Counted from the stretch's first letter, positions 10,517 to 20,349 are shown. The stretch: DNA of 64,000 nucleotides from DATFTF01 sp963825175 (GCA_963825175.1 CAWGSA010000002.1:1240001-1304000), one strand, 5' to 3'. Notes: generated by a model from the sequence alone, not told the origin. Made by a program: numbers and translations.

Positions 10517-11920
10517 ATGGAGCTTTCCGGCGGATTCCAGGACGAGTGCGGCGTCTTCGGAGTCTGCGACTCTCAGGACGCGGCGAACTTGGCGTACCTG
10601 GGCCTCTACGCTCTTCAGCACCGCGGACAGGAGTCGGCAGGCATCGCCACGCTGGACGACGGGCGGATCCATGTCGAGCGCGAGATGGGTTACGTCGCCG
10701 ACGTGTTCGATGAGGTGCGGCTCGGCCGGCTTCCCGGCCGCACGGCCATCGGCCATGTTCGCTATTCGACGGCGGGTGCCTCGCTCCTGATCAACGCCCA
10801 GCCGATCGTGTTCGCCAGCGGCCGGGGCCCGCTGGCGCTGGCGCACAACGGCAACCTCGTCAACGCCCGGCAGATCCGCGAGCAGCTCGAGCGTTCCGGG
10901 GCGCTCTTCACGACCACGTCCGACTCCGAGATGATCCTGCACCTGATCGCCAGGTCGAAGGCGCCGACTCTGCAGACCGCCATCGCCGAGGCCCTGCTGG
11001 AGGTGCGCGGGGCCTATTCGCTTCTGATCCTTTCCCGCGAGGGGATCTTCGCGGTGCGCGATCCCAATGGAATCCGTCCGCTCTCGCTCGGCGTGCGGGA
11101 GGGGGCTCCGGTGGTGGCGTCGGAGACGTGCGCGTTCGATCTGATCGGCGCCAGGTTCGAGAGGGACGTCGAGCCGGGCGAGATCGTGAAGCTCTCGCGC
11201 GAAGGCTTCGCGTCGCACCGCTTCGCCTTTCCGCAATCCACCCCCTGCGTCTTCGAGCACGTCTACTTCGCGCGCCCCGACTCGCTCGTCTTCGGCAAGA
11301 GCGTGGCCGCGACGCGGGAGGCGTTCGGTGCCAGGCTGGCCCGGGAGCATCCGGCGCAGGCCGACGTCGTGGTCCCGGTGCCGGACTCCGGCATGTACGC
11401 GGCTCTGGGCTACGCCCGGGAATCCGGGATCCCGTTCGCCCTCGGCCTCGTGCGCAATCACTACGTCGGGCGCACGTTCATCGAGCCCAAGCAGGCGATC
11501 CGCCACTTCGGCGTGAAGGTCAAGTTGAATCCGGTCCGTGAGGTCGTCGAGGGCAAGCGCATTGTCCTGGTCGACGACTCGATCGTGCGCGGCACGACCT
11601 CCCGGAAGATCGTGCGGATGTTGCGCGAGGCGGGCGCGCTCGAAGTCCACGTACGGATCTCCTCTCCTCCCACCGTGGCCTCGTGCCACTACGGAATCGA
11701 TACTCCGACCCGGCAGGAGCTGATCGCCTCGACCCAGCCCGTGGAGGGGATCCGGGAGTACGTCGAGGCCGACACCCTCGGTTATCTGTCGCCCGACGGC
11801 ATGCTCGAGGCGTTCGGCCGTCCTCAGCATGCGACCTGCACGGCCTGTTTCACCGGCATCTATCCGGTCGAGGTCCCGGAAGGGGAGCGCGAAAAGGAGC
11901 ACGCGCTCGACACGCGGTGA
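10517..11920 (+). CDS. purF: Amidophosphoribosyltransferase
   Basis: First committed enzyme of purine synthesis: PRPP plus glutamine give 5-phosphoribosylamine. At 467 aa it is of normal length. The N-terminal Ntn-hydrolase nucleophile is Cys11 in DECGVFG, exposed after removal of a short propeptide, followed by LQHRGQESAGI. The PRPP-binding motif VLVDDSIVRGTT is intact. Cysteines in TPCVFEHVYF, ASCHYGID and CTACF match the ligands of the iron-sulfur form known from Bacillus. Other purine genes in the window (purM, purN) lie 8-11 kb away and are not in the same transcription unit. Confidence 0.97.
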   Translation: MELSGGFQDECGVFGVCDSQDAANLAYLGLYALQHRGQESAGIATLDDGRIHVEREMGYVADVFDEVRLGRLPGRTAIGHVRYSTAGASLLINAQPIVFASGRGPLALAHNGNLVNARQIREQLERSGALFTTTSDSEMILHLIARSKAPTLQTAIAEALLEVRGAYSLLILSREGIFAVRDPNGIRPLSLGVREGAPVVASETCAFDLIGARFERDVEPGEIVKLSREGFASHRFAFPQSTPCVFEHVYFARPDSLVFGKSVAATREAFGARLAREHPAQADVVVPVPDSGMYAALGYARESGIPFALGLVRNHYVGRTFIEPKQAIRHFGVKVKLNPVREVVEGKRIVLVDDSIVRGTTSRKIVRMLREAGALEVHVRISSPPTVASCHYGIDTPTRQELIASTQPVEGIREYVEADTLGYLSPDGMLEAFGRPQHATCTACFTGIYPVEVPEGEREKEHALDTR

Positions 11921-11965
11921 GCCGGCGAGCCCGGTTCCGTAAGACGGCGTGAGAGCGCTTCCTCT

Positions 11966-13231
11966 GTGAGGGCTCTGGTCCTGGCCACGACCATCGCTCT
12001 CCGTGGCGCGACTCTGATCGACGGGACCGGCGCGCCGCCGCGCGCACACGCTCTGCTGATCCTTTCCGAGGGTCGGATCGTTTCGGTGGGCGCGGCGACT
12101 CCCGAGGTCATCGCCGCTCTGCCCGCCGGAACAGAGCTCCTCGACGTCTCCGGCCGTTGGATCATTCCAGGCCTGATCGACGCCCACGTCCACGCCGAGT
12201 CGGAGGAGGACCTGCGCGCGATGCTTCGTTGGGGCGTCACGTCCGCACGTCTGATGGCCGAGGACGTCTCGGTTGCGGAGAAGCTCGCCGCCGACTCCCG
12301 GACCCGCAGCGATATCCCCGAAGTGTTTCCGGCGGCGCCTATTTTCACGATCAAGAACGGCTGGTGGGACCAGGGTCAGCCGCCCGACTCCAACCTGAAC
12401 CGGTTTCCGTCGACGCCGGACGAGGCCCGGGCGGCGGTCGACCGGGCGAAGACCCTCGGCTCCTCCGAGATCAAGCTCATGCTCGACGACATGGCCTGGT
12501 GCCGGAAGGCCTCTCTCCCGCGGGTTCGCGCGGACGTCGCGGCGGCCCTGCTCGGCGAGGCCCGCCGGCTGGGCCTGCGGGCGTCGGTCCACGCCCCGAG
12601 CCTCGCGGACGCGAAGGAAGCCGTCGCGGACGGGGCGACCGCGCTCGCACATGGCGTGCTCGACCCGATCGACGCGGCCACGATGGCCACGATGAAGAGC
12701 CGTCCGGTCTTCTACATTCCGACGATGGACATTTTCGAGTTTCTGGCCGATCCACGCACGTTCGTCGACGGGGTTCTGGCCGATGCGCGCGCGACGGAAG
12801 GTCTGCCGGCTATGCTGGTGGCTCGCTATCGCTCGTCCGCGTACTCGGATGGATACCGCGAGCGCTACCCCAACTTCGCGAACGTTCGGCGCCACCTTCC
12901 GGCGCTCAGGCAGAACCTGCTCGCGCTGCACCACGCCGGCGTCCCGATCGCGCTGGGCACCGACATGTGGGCCTTTCCCGGCCTCGGCGTCTCGATCGAG
13001 ATGGGCCTGTACGTCCAGGCGGGCCTGACGCCGCTCGAGGCGATCCGCGCGGCGACCCAGACGGCCGCTCGCTCCCTCGGCATCGAGAAGGACCGCGGAA
13101 CGCTGGAGGCCGGAAAACGCGCCGACTTTCTCGTTCTGGACGCCGACCCCACGTCCGACGTCAAGAACGTCCGGTCGATCCGCGCCGTGTACAAGGTCGG
13201 TTCCCGGGTCGCCTCGGCGATCGCCCGATGA
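11966..13231 (+). CDS. Amidohydrolase family protein
   Basis: Metal-dependent hydrolase of 421 aa of the imidazolonepropionase-like amidohydrolase group. The metal site is visible: the HxH pair in IDAHVHAE, the likely carboxylated Lys in SEIKLMLDD, His in SVHAPS and ALAHGV, and Asp in LGTDMW. The C-terminus has the usual GTLEAGKRADFLVLD strand. The start is GTG. The substrate cannot be told from sequence. It sits 45 bp after purF and 12 bp before the kynureninase-like gene. The second link suggests a shared catabolic role, perhaps on an N-formyl or amide compound, but this is inference. Confidence 0.85.
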   Translation: MRALVLATTIALRGATLIDGTGAPPRAHALLILSEGRIVSVGAATPEVIAALPAGTELLDVSGRWIIPGLIDAHVHAESEEDLRAMLRWGVTSARLMAEDVSVAEKLAADSRTRSDIPEVFPAAPIFTIKNGWWDQGQPPDSNLNRFPSTPDEARAAVDRAKTLGSSEIKLMLDDMAWCRKASLPRVRADVAAALLGEARRLGLRASVHAPSLADAKEAVADGATALAHGVLDPIDAATMATMKSRPVFYIPTMDIFEFLADPRTFVDGVLADARATEGLPAMLVARYRSSAYSDGYRERYPNFANVRRHLPALRQNLLALHHAGVPIALGTDMWAFPGLGVSIEMGLYVQAGLTPLEAIRAATQTAARSLGIEKDRGTLEAGKRADFLVLDADPTSDVKNVRSIRAVYKVGSRVASAIAR

Positions 13232-13271
13232 TCCGATGACCCGATGACCCAATCGCCTGATCACCCGATTC
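13224..13271 (+). repeat. Octamer tandem repeat over a start codon
   Basis: Six units of 8 bp with consensus CCCGATGA: two exact, one with a single change and three degenerate. The array contains the stop codon of the amidohydrolase gene (TGA 13229-13231) and three ATG triplets at 13228, 13236 and 13244, each in a different reading frame. Only 13244 opens the downstream gene. Confidence 0.8.
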
Positions 13272-14470
13272 CTCCTGATCCCCTCCTGCGCTTTCGCTCC
13301 GAGTTTCCGATTCTGGAGAAGACCACCTATCTCATCTCCAACTCGCTCGGCGCCATGCCGCGGTCGGCGGCCCGGTCCCTGGCCGAGTACGCCGAGACCT
13401 GGGCGTCGCGCGGCGTGCGCGCCTGGGCCGATTCGTGGTGGGAGATGTCCGTCGCGGTGGGAGATCGGGTCGCGCCGCTTCTCAACGCGCCGGCCGGCAG
13501 CGTATCGATGCTTCCCAATGTCACGATCGCGTCGGCCGTTCTCCTTTCCGCTTTCGACTATCGGCCGCCGCGCGATCGGATCGTGATGATCGAAGGAGAG
13601 TTTCCGTCGGTGCGGTACGTGTACGAATCTCTGGCCGCGCGTCTGGGCGCGCGGATCACGGTCGTGCCCTCCCCGGACGGGGACGGATTGACCGTGGACG
13701 AGGGCCGCGTGATCGAGGCGATCGACGAGACCACGGCGCTGGTCGCCATCTCGCACGTCCTCTTCAAGAGCGCGTTCGTGCTGGACGTCTCTCCGATCTC
13801 CGAGAAGTGCCGGCGGGTCGGTGCGCTGCTGGCGCTCGACGCGTACCAGTCGGCGGGGACTCTCCCGGTCGACGTCCACGGGCTCGGCGCCGATTTTCTC
13901 GTCGGCGGAGTCCTCAAGTGGCTTTGCGGAGGTCCCGGCGCCGCGTTTCTCTATGTGCGCCCGGACCTGCGCGGCTCGCTGTCGCCCTCCCTGACCGGGT
14001 GGATGGCGCATCCGGCCCCCTTCGACTTCGAGCCGCCCCCCATGCGCTATCGCGACGACGCGTTCCGATTCCTGCTGGGCACTCCCGACATTCCCGCTCT
14101 CTACGCCGCGCGGGAAGGGCCCCGGATCGTGGCCGAGGCGGGGATCGAGGCGGTACGAGCGAAGTCGCTGCGCCAGACCGCGCGTCTGATCGATCTGGCA
14201 GAGATGCGCGGCCTGCGCTGCGCGACCCCCCGCGCGCCGGAGCGCCGCGGCGGCACTGCGGCCGTCGACTTCGAACATGCCCTGGAGGCGTCCCGTGAGC
14301 TGAACGCCCGCGACGTCGTCGTCGATTACCGCCCCGGCGTCGGGATCCGGCTGTCTCCCCACTTCTACACCGACGACGCGGAGCTCGACCGCGCCTTCGA
14401 TGCGATCGACGACGTCCGCGCGAGCGGAGCCTGGAAGCGCTGGCAGTCGAAGGGATCTCTGGTCACGTGA
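13244..14470 (+). CDS. Kynureninase-like PLP enzyme (class V fold)
   Basis: Fold-type I PLP enzyme of 408 aa. The N-terminus (FPILEKTTYLISNSLGAMP) and the region VDVHGLGADFLVGGVLKWLCGGPG closely follow kynureninases; the Lys in LKWLCGGPG should bind PLP. Kynureninase cleaves kynurenine to anthranilate and alanine in tryptophan degradation. Relatives with other substrates exist, so the specificity is tentative. The start codon lies inside an octamer repeat, leaving no Shine-Dalgarno site, so translation is probably coupled to the upstream amidohydrolase gene. Its end overlaps the next gene by 4 bp (GTGA). Confidence 0.75.
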   Translation: MTQSPDHPIPPDPLLRFRSEFPILEKTTYLISNSLGAMPRSAARSLAEYAETWASRGVRAWADSWWEMSVAVGDRVAPLLNAPAGSVSMLPNVTIASAVLLSAFDYRPPRDRIVMIEGEFPSVRYVYESLAARLGARITVVPSPDGDGLTVDEGRVIEAIDETTALVAISHVLFKSAFVLDVSPISEKCRRVGALLALDAYQSAGTLPVDVHGLGADFLVGGVLKWLCGGPGAAFLYVRPDLRGSLSPSLTGWMAHPAPFDFEPPPMRYRDDAFRFLLGTPDIPALYAAREGPRIVAEAGIEAVRAKSLRQTARLIDLAEMRGLRCATPRAPERRGGTAAVDFEHALEASRELNARDVVVDYRPGVGIRLSPHFYTDDAELDRAFDAIDDVRASGAWKRWQSKGSLVT

Positions 14471-16023
14471 CCGACCGACTCGAGCGGGTCCTGGCCTCCC
14501 GCCAGGTTCCGGCGTGGCTCGGAGTCGCCAGCGGACTCTTTTTCTGGTGGGTGTGGGGCTCTCTGCGGCCGCCGGCCGTGATCTCCGACGAAAGCGCCTA
14601 CTTGCTGCAGGCCGAGATCTTCGCGTCCGGACATTGGACCGCGCCGCCGCCCCCGTTGCCCGAGTTCTTCGAGCAGATGCACGTCCTGGTCACCCCGGTG
14701 TTTGCCTCGAAGTATCCTCCGGGCCACTCGTTGCTCCTGGTCCCCGGCGTCTGGATCGGCCTGCCCGCGTTGATCTCGATCCTGCTGACCGGCGTCGCCG
14801 CCGCCCTCGTGTTCGCGCTGGCGCGGCGCGTGGCCGGTCCCTGGGTGGGTCTGGCGACCTGGCTTCTGTGGACGACGGCGCCGGGGAACCTTCACTTCCG
14901 CACGAGCTACTTCGCCCAGATGACGACCAGCGCGCTCTGGCTCCTCGGGTGGTGGTTCCTCCTGCGTTGGCGCGAGAGCGGGAGGGGCTGGTGGCTCGTC
15001 CTGCTGGCGGTGGCGACGGCCTGGGGAGCGGCGACGCGGCCCTTCACGATGCTCCTCTTCGGTATCCCGGTGGCGGCGGTCGTCGTGGTGGGAGCTTGGA
15101 AGCGCCGGGCCTGGCGGCAGCTCGGCGTCGCGACGGCCGCCGGTCTCCTGGTCTTGGGAATTCTTCCGCTGTGGGACGCGGAGACGACCGGAGACTGGCG
15201 GCGGATGCCGTTAGTCGAGTACAACCAGACGTACCTGCCCAGTGACACGCTGGGCTTCAACGTCCACATCCCGCCGCCGCGGCGGGCGCTTCCCCCGGAC
15301 CAGGCCGCCATTGCGGCGCGGTTCGAGCGTCTGAAGCTTGCCCATGTCCCCAAGGCGTTGCCGAAGATCCTCGCCATACGTCTCCTCGTGATCGGTGCAG
15401 ACATGTGGGATGGGTGGCGCGCTCTTCTGATCGTCTTCGCGGGGCTGGGGATCTTGAGGCTTCCCCCGGGAGGACGGTTTGCCATTGTGAGCGTGGGAAT
15501 CTACGTGCTTGGGCACCTGGCCTATTGCCATTCCGTCGATTGGAGCCTCTACTATCTGGAGATCCTGCCGGTGCTCGCCTTCGTGACCGCGAACGGGCTC
15601 TCCCGTCTTCGACCGAAGTCGTCTTCGGGCGCCGCTGGATCGGTTGGACGGCCCGAATGGAAGGCGGCGCTTGTGGCGGTGCTCCTTTGTGTCGCATCGG
15701 GACAGTCCCTCGTCGAGGCCGCTCGCCTGCGGGCTTATCGGCGAACGCTCGCCCTCGGGTCGGAACGGTTCGAGGCTCTTCTCGCGTCGGTCCCGGAGTC
15801 GAAGGCGATCGTCTTCGTGCGCTATTCGAAAACCCATGACGTCGAGAGCAGCCTGATCTCCAATGCGCCCGATCTCGCTCACGAGCGCGTTTGGCGCGTT
15901 TACGACCGCGGCGCCGACGACGCTCGTCTGGTGGCGCGAGCTCCCGACCGGGCCCCGTACGTTTTCGACGAGGCCACGGGGCGTCTCGGACGCTTGAGGA
16001 TCGGACCCCCGAGCGCGCATTGA
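14467..16023 (+). CDS. GT-C (GT39-like) membrane glycosyltransferase
   Basis: Polytopic membrane protein of 518 aa with about nine to eleven hydrophobic segments. The first extracytoplasmic loop has the acidic pair in VISDESAYL, and further on FASKYPPGHSLLL, both typical of polyprenyl-phosphate-sugar-dependent GT-C transferases of the PMT/ArnT type. It would transfer a sugar from a lipid carrier on the outer face of the membrane; donor and acceptor are unknown. The start is GTG, overlapping the kynureninase stop. The C-terminal 120 residues are soluble. Confidence 0.75.
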   Translation: MTDRLERVLASRQVPAWLGVASGLFFWWVWGSLRPPAVISDESAYLLQAEIFASGHWTAPPPPLPEFFEQMHVLVTPVFASKYPPGHSLLLVPGVWIGLPALISILLTGVAAALVFALARRVAGPWVGLATWLLWTTAPGNLHFRTSYFAQMTTSALWLLGWWFLLRWRESGRGWWLVLLAVATAWGAATRPFTMLLFGIPVAAVVVVGAWKRRAWRQLGVATAAGLLVLGILPLWDAETTGDWRRMPLVEYNQTYLPSDTLGFNVHIPPPRRALPPDQAAIAARFERLKLAHVPKALPKILAIRLLVIGADMWDGWRALLIVFAGLGILRLPPGGRFAIVSVGIYVLGHLAYCHSVDWSLYYLEILPVLAFVTANGLSRLRPKSSSGAAGSVGRPEWKAALVAVLLCVASGQSLVEAARLRAYRRTLALGSERFEALLASVPESKAIVFVRYSKTHDVESSLISNAPDLAHERVWRVYDRGADDARLVARAPDRAPYVFDEATGRLGRLRIGPPSAH

Positions 16024-16057
16024 CTCTTCGAAAGGATGCGGTGCGAACGAAAGACCG

Positions 16058-16456
16058 TTAGACCCACAGGCTCCCGATCCAGACTCCCTGGACGACGGGC
16101 AAGACGTCCGCGAGGCAGGAGACGACGACACCCCCGAAGCGCCAGGCTGTCGAGCGGCGCCGCTCGCCGACGAACAGAGATCGCAGGGTCACGCCTCGGG
16201 CGAAGATCAGCTGGTCGAGAAACGACCAGGTCAGCCAGCGTAAGGCGATGACGAGCGCATAGAGCCCGGGTTCCGACCACGAGCGCGGCGCGAGGAGAAT
16301 CAAGAAAGACGCGGCACGGCCCAGCAGCAGTCGAAGGAGCCCGCGTTGGAGCACCGCGCCAAGACGGACCGGGTCTTGATGCGCGAACTGCCGAAGGCCA
16401 ACGAAGCACCAACCCGACTCGAGCAGGTACTTCACCAGAATGCCGGCAACGGTCAT
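16058..16456 (-). CDS. Small hydrophobic hypothetical protein
   Basis: Protein of 132 aa with three or four hydrophobic stretches (for example LRLLLGRAASFLILL and GLYALVIALRWL) separated by arginine-rich loops. I recognise no family. It starts 34 bp after the end of the epimerase gene on the same strand, so it could be the last gene of that operon. A real membrane protein is plausible from its composition, but nothing else supports it. Confidence 0.4.
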   Translation of the reverse strand: MTVAGILVKYLLESGWCFVGLRQFAHQDPVRLGAVLQRGLLRLLLGRAASFLILLAPRSWSEPGLYALVIALRWLTWSFLDQLIFARGVTLRSLFVGERRRSTAWRFGGVVVSCLADVLPVVQGVWIGSLWV

Positions 16457-16490
16457 CGCGGTTGGTTTCTCGCCGGTGGCCGCGAGGAGC

Positions 16491-17558
16491 CTACGAGAGC
16501 CACTTCAACAGACGGATGACTCCCGGCGCGGCTGCTTTCTTGTGAGCCGAGACCGCGGTCCGCGCCGAGATCTCTTCCCGATGATCCCTGTAGTACTCGA
16601 AGGCCTTGGCCAGCATCTCTTCGTTGGTCAGCGTGGGCCTCCAGCCGAGCTCCCGCTTGATGGCCGAGGTGTCGAACTCGAAATCCTCCGCGATCATCTT
16701 GTAATGGTACGGGCCGAGTGGTGAGATTCCGAGCCGGTAAGCGACTCTCATGGCAAGAAGCGTCGGCCCCTTCGGCAGCGAAGCCACCCGCGCGCCAGTC
16801 CTGGCCCGGTCGATGACGGACTGGTAGACCTCGCGCATCGGCTTGACGTTGTCCGAGCCGATCCCGAAAATCGCGGAGCCCCGATACCCGAGAGCCAGGA
16901 TGCAGGCCTGCGCCAGGTCGGGCGCGTAGATGAACTGGTATCGATTCTGTCCGGAGCCCACCACCCACACGCGGCGGCCCTCGAGGATGAAGTCGTAGAG
17001 GATGGCCAGGAGTCCCAGCCGACCCGAATCCATGATGGTGGGGCTGCGCAGCACGACCACGTCGAACGCGTTCCGGTAGCCCCAGAGGATCTTCTCGCCC
17101 TCCCACTTGCTCTTTCCGTACAGCTCCGCGGGCCGCGGCGGATCGTCCTCGCGGACGGGCCGGCGGAAGTTCTCCGCCCACAGGCAGTTGGATGAGATGA
17201 AAATCATCCTGGGAACGCCGTGCGTCCTGGCCATGTCCGCCAGCACGCGGGTCCCCTCCACGTTGGAAGACCACAAGTCCTTCGGGTCGGGCGTGGCGTG
17301 CGCGAGGACGGCCGCGGCATGGACGATCGCGTCGAACCGGCGCCCGCCGAACACGCTCTCCAGAAACGTACGGTCGCGCAGGTCGCCCTGCAACGTCGTG
17401 AGGAGGGGATGCGAAGACGCGTCCGGCTGTAAGTCGACGGACACGCAGCGGTACCCCCGCTCGAGAAAGATGTTCTTGGCGATCTCTCCGAAGAAGCCAG
17501 CCCCTCCCGTCAGAAGGATGGTGCGAGACGCGGCGGGCGTCTCACTGATGGATGTCAT
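16491..17558 (-). CDS. NAD-dependent epimerase/dehydratase (extended SDR)
   Basis: Extended short-chain dehydrogenase of 355 aa. The Rossmann motif TGGAGFFGEIA is at the N-terminus and the catalytic YGKSK at about residue 145. The fold continues with VVLRSPTIMDSGRLG and a C-terminal substrate domain ending in an AHKKAA-type tail. It probably acts on a nucleotide sugar as epimerase, dehydratase or reductase; the specificity is not visible. Its start overlaps the end of the FAD oxidoreductase gene by 17 bp, so the two are co-translated. Confidence 0.85.
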   Translation of the reverse strand: MTSISETPAASRTILLTGGAGFFGEIAKNIFLERGYRCVSVDLQPDASSHPLLTTLQGDLRDRTFLESVFGGRRFDAIVHAAAVLAHATPDPKDLWSSNVEGTRVLADMARTHGVPRMIFISSNCLWAENFRRPVREDDPPRPAELYGKSKWEGEKILWGYRNAFDVVVLRSPTIMDSGRLGLLAILYDFILEGRRVWVVGSGQNRYQFIYAPDLAQACILALGYRGSAIFGIGSDNVKPMREVYQSVIDRARTGARVASLPKGPTLLAMRVAYRLGISPLGPYHYKMIAEDFEFDTSAIKRELGWRPTLTNEEMLAKAFEYYRDHREEISARTAVSAHKKAAAPGVIRLLKWLS

Positions 17559-19069
17559 CGGTCCGGCCCAACGGGACGACGCGCCGCCCCGGCAGCGGCG
17601 GGATGGGCTTGGGCAAGGCGCGGGCGCTGTCCTGGACTTCTCCCTCTTCGTGGTACTCCGCGTCGGAGTTCACCTTCCAGACGTCGAAGTGGCCGCCGAG
17701 AATGTTTCTCGCGGCCAGGAGTCCCGTCATCATGGCGTGGTCCTGGTTGTTGTACTTGTGCATGCCGTTGCGGCCGATCAACTGGAGGTTCGGGGTTTCC
17801 GCCTCGAGGAATCGCCGAATGACCGCGACGTGCTCGGCGTACCGATCGTCGTAGACCGGATAGGCCTTTTTCATCCGCACGACGCATCCATCGGTCACCC
17901 GGTCCTTCGCGACCAGGCCGATCTTCGCGAGCTCCTCGCGGCCGAGCTCGATGAGCGCCGTGTCGCTCTGCGCCCAAAGGGCGTCCCCCTCGGTGCAGAA
18001 GTACTCGAGCCCCAGGCACGTGAGCCGGGCGTCCGGAACCATGAAAGGGCTCCAGTTCTTGAAATTCTGGATGCGTCCCAATTGGACGCTCGGGTCGTGG
18101 ATGTAGATCCAGTTGTCGGGAAACGTCTCCGGCTGATCGACGATGAGGGCTACCGTGAGGAAATCGCGATATTTGAGGGACCGGGCCGCCCGGAGGACCT
18201 CTTCCGGGGCAGCCGGCGAGAGGCTTTCGACGAGCTCGCGAACCGGCATCGAGGAGAGGAAGTGGGTGCCGCCGAAGCGCTCGTCACGCCGTCGCTGGCC
18301 GGCGACCACGATTTCAGTGATCGCCGGTCGCGTCGCGGAGGATCTGCCGGACCTCGCGGCCCATCCGGACCGCTCCTCCGTGCTCCTCGACGAAACGAGT
18401 GACGGTCTCCCACATCTGACCCGGACCGTACTTGGGGTAGCGAAAGGCGTCGATGAGCGTCTTGATCACCTTCTCCCGAGGCTTGCGGCGCTGGGGCAGG
18501 AGAGTCGCCTTGAGCAGCGAGAGCATGGAAAGACCCTTGATGCGCTGGGCCGCCCAGTCCGCGGAGATCTCCGAGCACGGGATCCCCCAGACCTTCTCGG
18601 TGTAGGTCTTGAAGAAGGTGAGATAGAGGCGCCGTCCGAAGGAGTTGATCGTCCAGTCCTCGAACGAGCGGGCGTTCTCGATCGGCCGCAGCTTGGCCCG
18701 GAGATAGCTGGCCATTGCCAGCAGGACGTTGACCGGGCCGAGGTTCTTCAAGACGTTCATCGCCTTCAAGGGATAGTCGAAGAACCGGCCCCGGTAGTAG
18801 ATCCGAGAGAGACGCCCCCGCTCGAGCATCTCCGCTCCGAGGATCTCGGTCCACAGGTCCTCGATTTCCTTGCTCTTGGAGAAGAAACGGTGGCCGCCGA
18901 TGTCGAAGCAGAAGCCCTTGTACTTCTCGGTGCGGGCGAGCCCGCCCACGCGGTCCGGGCTCGCCTCCAGGACGGTCACCGGGACCCCGTTCTTGACGAG
19001 CTCGTAGGCGGCGGTCAGCCCGGCGGGGCCGGCTCCGATGGCGACGACTCGGGTCATCGGCGCCGACAT
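17542..19069 (-). CDS. FAD-dependent amine-oxidase-like oxidoreductase (frameshifted)
   Basis: Flavoprotein of about 505 aa. The N-terminal dinucleotide motif VVAIGAGPAGLTAAYEL is followed by GGLARTEKYKGFCFDIGGHRFFSK, as in protoporphyrinogen-oxidase/UDP-galactopyranose-mutase-like proteins of glycan clusters. The C-terminal half contains LIGRNGMHKYNNQDHAMMTG, a conserved FAD-contact region. The frame is lost near 18320; the downstream part resumes at ITEIVVAGQ. One base change would restore a full-length protein. It is the first gene of the unit with the epimerase, which suggests modification of a nucleotide sugar or lipid-linked sugar. Confidence 0.82.
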
Positions 19070-19232
19070 CCCCGCTGGCAGGATTGATCAGGAGTCGAGG
19101 GTTTTTCCGGCGTTCGACCGACTTTCGAGCCATGGAGTCGATCGGCGAAGCGTGGGCCTGGATGAATGGGCACGATTTTGGAACAAGGATAACCGATCGC
19201 CGCGCCGGCAAGCGAAAACGGGATCGCGCACC

Positions 19233-19238
19233 TATAAT
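19233..19238 (+). promoter_or_regulatory. Candidate -10 box of purM
   Basis: A perfect TATAAT ends 9 bp before the proposed TTG start of purM. The predicted transcription start (about 19245) leaves 2-3 nt of leader. No clear -35 box is visible. The spacing is the same as at purF. Confidence 0.45.
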
Positions 19239-19247
19239 CCTTCCTGC

Positions 19248-20288
19248 TTGAAAGACTCTCGCTACGCGCAAGCCGGAGTGGACATCGATGCCAAGGCGGC
19301 GGCGCTCGCTCAGGCCCGCGCGGCGATTCGCTCGACTTTTACGGCCGGTGTCCTTGGCGACATCGGCGGCTTCGGCGGACTCTTCCGTCCCGATCTCGCC
19401 GGCTACCGCGAACCGGTCCTGGTGGCGTCAACGGACGGGGTGGGAACGAAGCTGAAGGTCGCCATCGAAACGGGAAGGCACGACACGTGCGGGGCCGATC
19501 TGGTCAACCACTGCGTCAACGACATCCTGGTGCAAGGGGCTCGGCCCCTGTTTTTCCTCGACTACATCGCGACGGGCAGGATCGACGCGAAGATTGTCGC
19601 CGCCGTGATCGAAGGCATCGCCCGGGGGTGCCGCGAGAACGGCACTGCTCTCCTGGGCGGGGAGACGGCGGAGATGCCCGGCTTCTACGCGGCGGGCGAC
19701 TATGACGTCGCGGGGACGATCGTCGGAGTCGTGGATCGGGAGAAGGTCCTCGACGGATCCCGCGTGCGCTCGGGCGACATCGCCGTCGGCCTGGCGTCGG
19801 CGGGGCTCCACACCAACGGATACTCCCTGGCGCGGAAGGTCCTGCTCCAGGATCAGAACAGGAGCCCGAACGATCGGATGAAAGAGCTCGGAGGAAAGAC
19901 CATCGCCGATGCTCTGCTCGCTCCGCACCTTTCCTACCTTCGGGTCATCGAGCCGTTGTTGGCCGAGGACCTGATTCACGCCATGGCCCACATTACCGGC
20001 GGAGGTTTCGACGACAACATTCCCCGCGTCCTTCCGGAGGGCGTGGACGTGGAGATCCGCACCGGTACGTGGCTGGTGCCTCCCCTCTTTGAGCTCTTGC
20101 AGCGCGAGGGCGCCATCTCGTTCGACGAGATGCACCGCGTCTTCAATATGGGCATCGGCATGGTGCTCCTATCTCTCCGCGGCGGATCTGCGAGGGCCGC
20201 GGCACTGCTCAAGACGGCGGGAGCGACCTACTGGGTGATTGGGCAGGTCCGTCGAGGCTCGCGACGGGTCGTGATCACGGACCGATGA
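19248..20288 (+). CDS. purM: Phosphoribosylformylglycinamidine cyclo-ligase
   Basis: AIR synthetase, step 5 of purine synthesis: ATP-dependent ring closure of FGAM. It is 346 aa when started at the TTG at 19248, which gives the usual N-terminus (SRYAQAGVDIDAKAAAL); the open frame extends upstream but without family similarity. Conserved motifs are VASTDGVGTKLKVA, DLVNHCVNDILVQGA, GGETAEMPG and HITGGGFDDNIPRVLP. It is followed by a glycosyltransferase gene and then purN, an unusual interruption of the common purM-purN pair. Confidence 0.95.
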   Translation: MKDSRYAQAGVDIDAKAAALAQARAAIRSTFTAGVLGDIGGFGGLFRPDLAGYREPVLVASTDGVGTKLKVAIETGRHDTCGADLVNHCVNDILVQGARPLFFLDYIATGRIDAKIVAAVIEGIARGCRENGTALLGGETAEMPGFYAAGDYDVAGTIVGVVDREKVLDGSRVRSGDIAVGLASAGLHTNGYSLARKVLLQDQNRSPNDRMKELGGKTIADALLAPHLSYLRVIEPLLAEDLIHAMAHITGGGFDDNIPRVLPEGVDVEIRTGTWLVPPLFELLQREGAISFDEMHRVFNMGIGMVLLSLRGGSARAAALLKTAGATYWVIGQVRRGSRRVVITDR

Positions 20289-20349
20289 CCGGCGCAGGAA
20301 CGCCGGCTCCGGGCCGAGCGGGACCGCCGGAAGCCGGCCGTCGATCGCA

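Noticed and set aside
10493..14362. 1289-codon open frame on the minus strand
   Set aside because: It lies opposite purF, the amidohydrolase and the kynureninase-like gene, all with clear motifs. Its translation is low-complexity Arg/Gly/Asp-rich, typical of antisense frames in GC-rich DNA.
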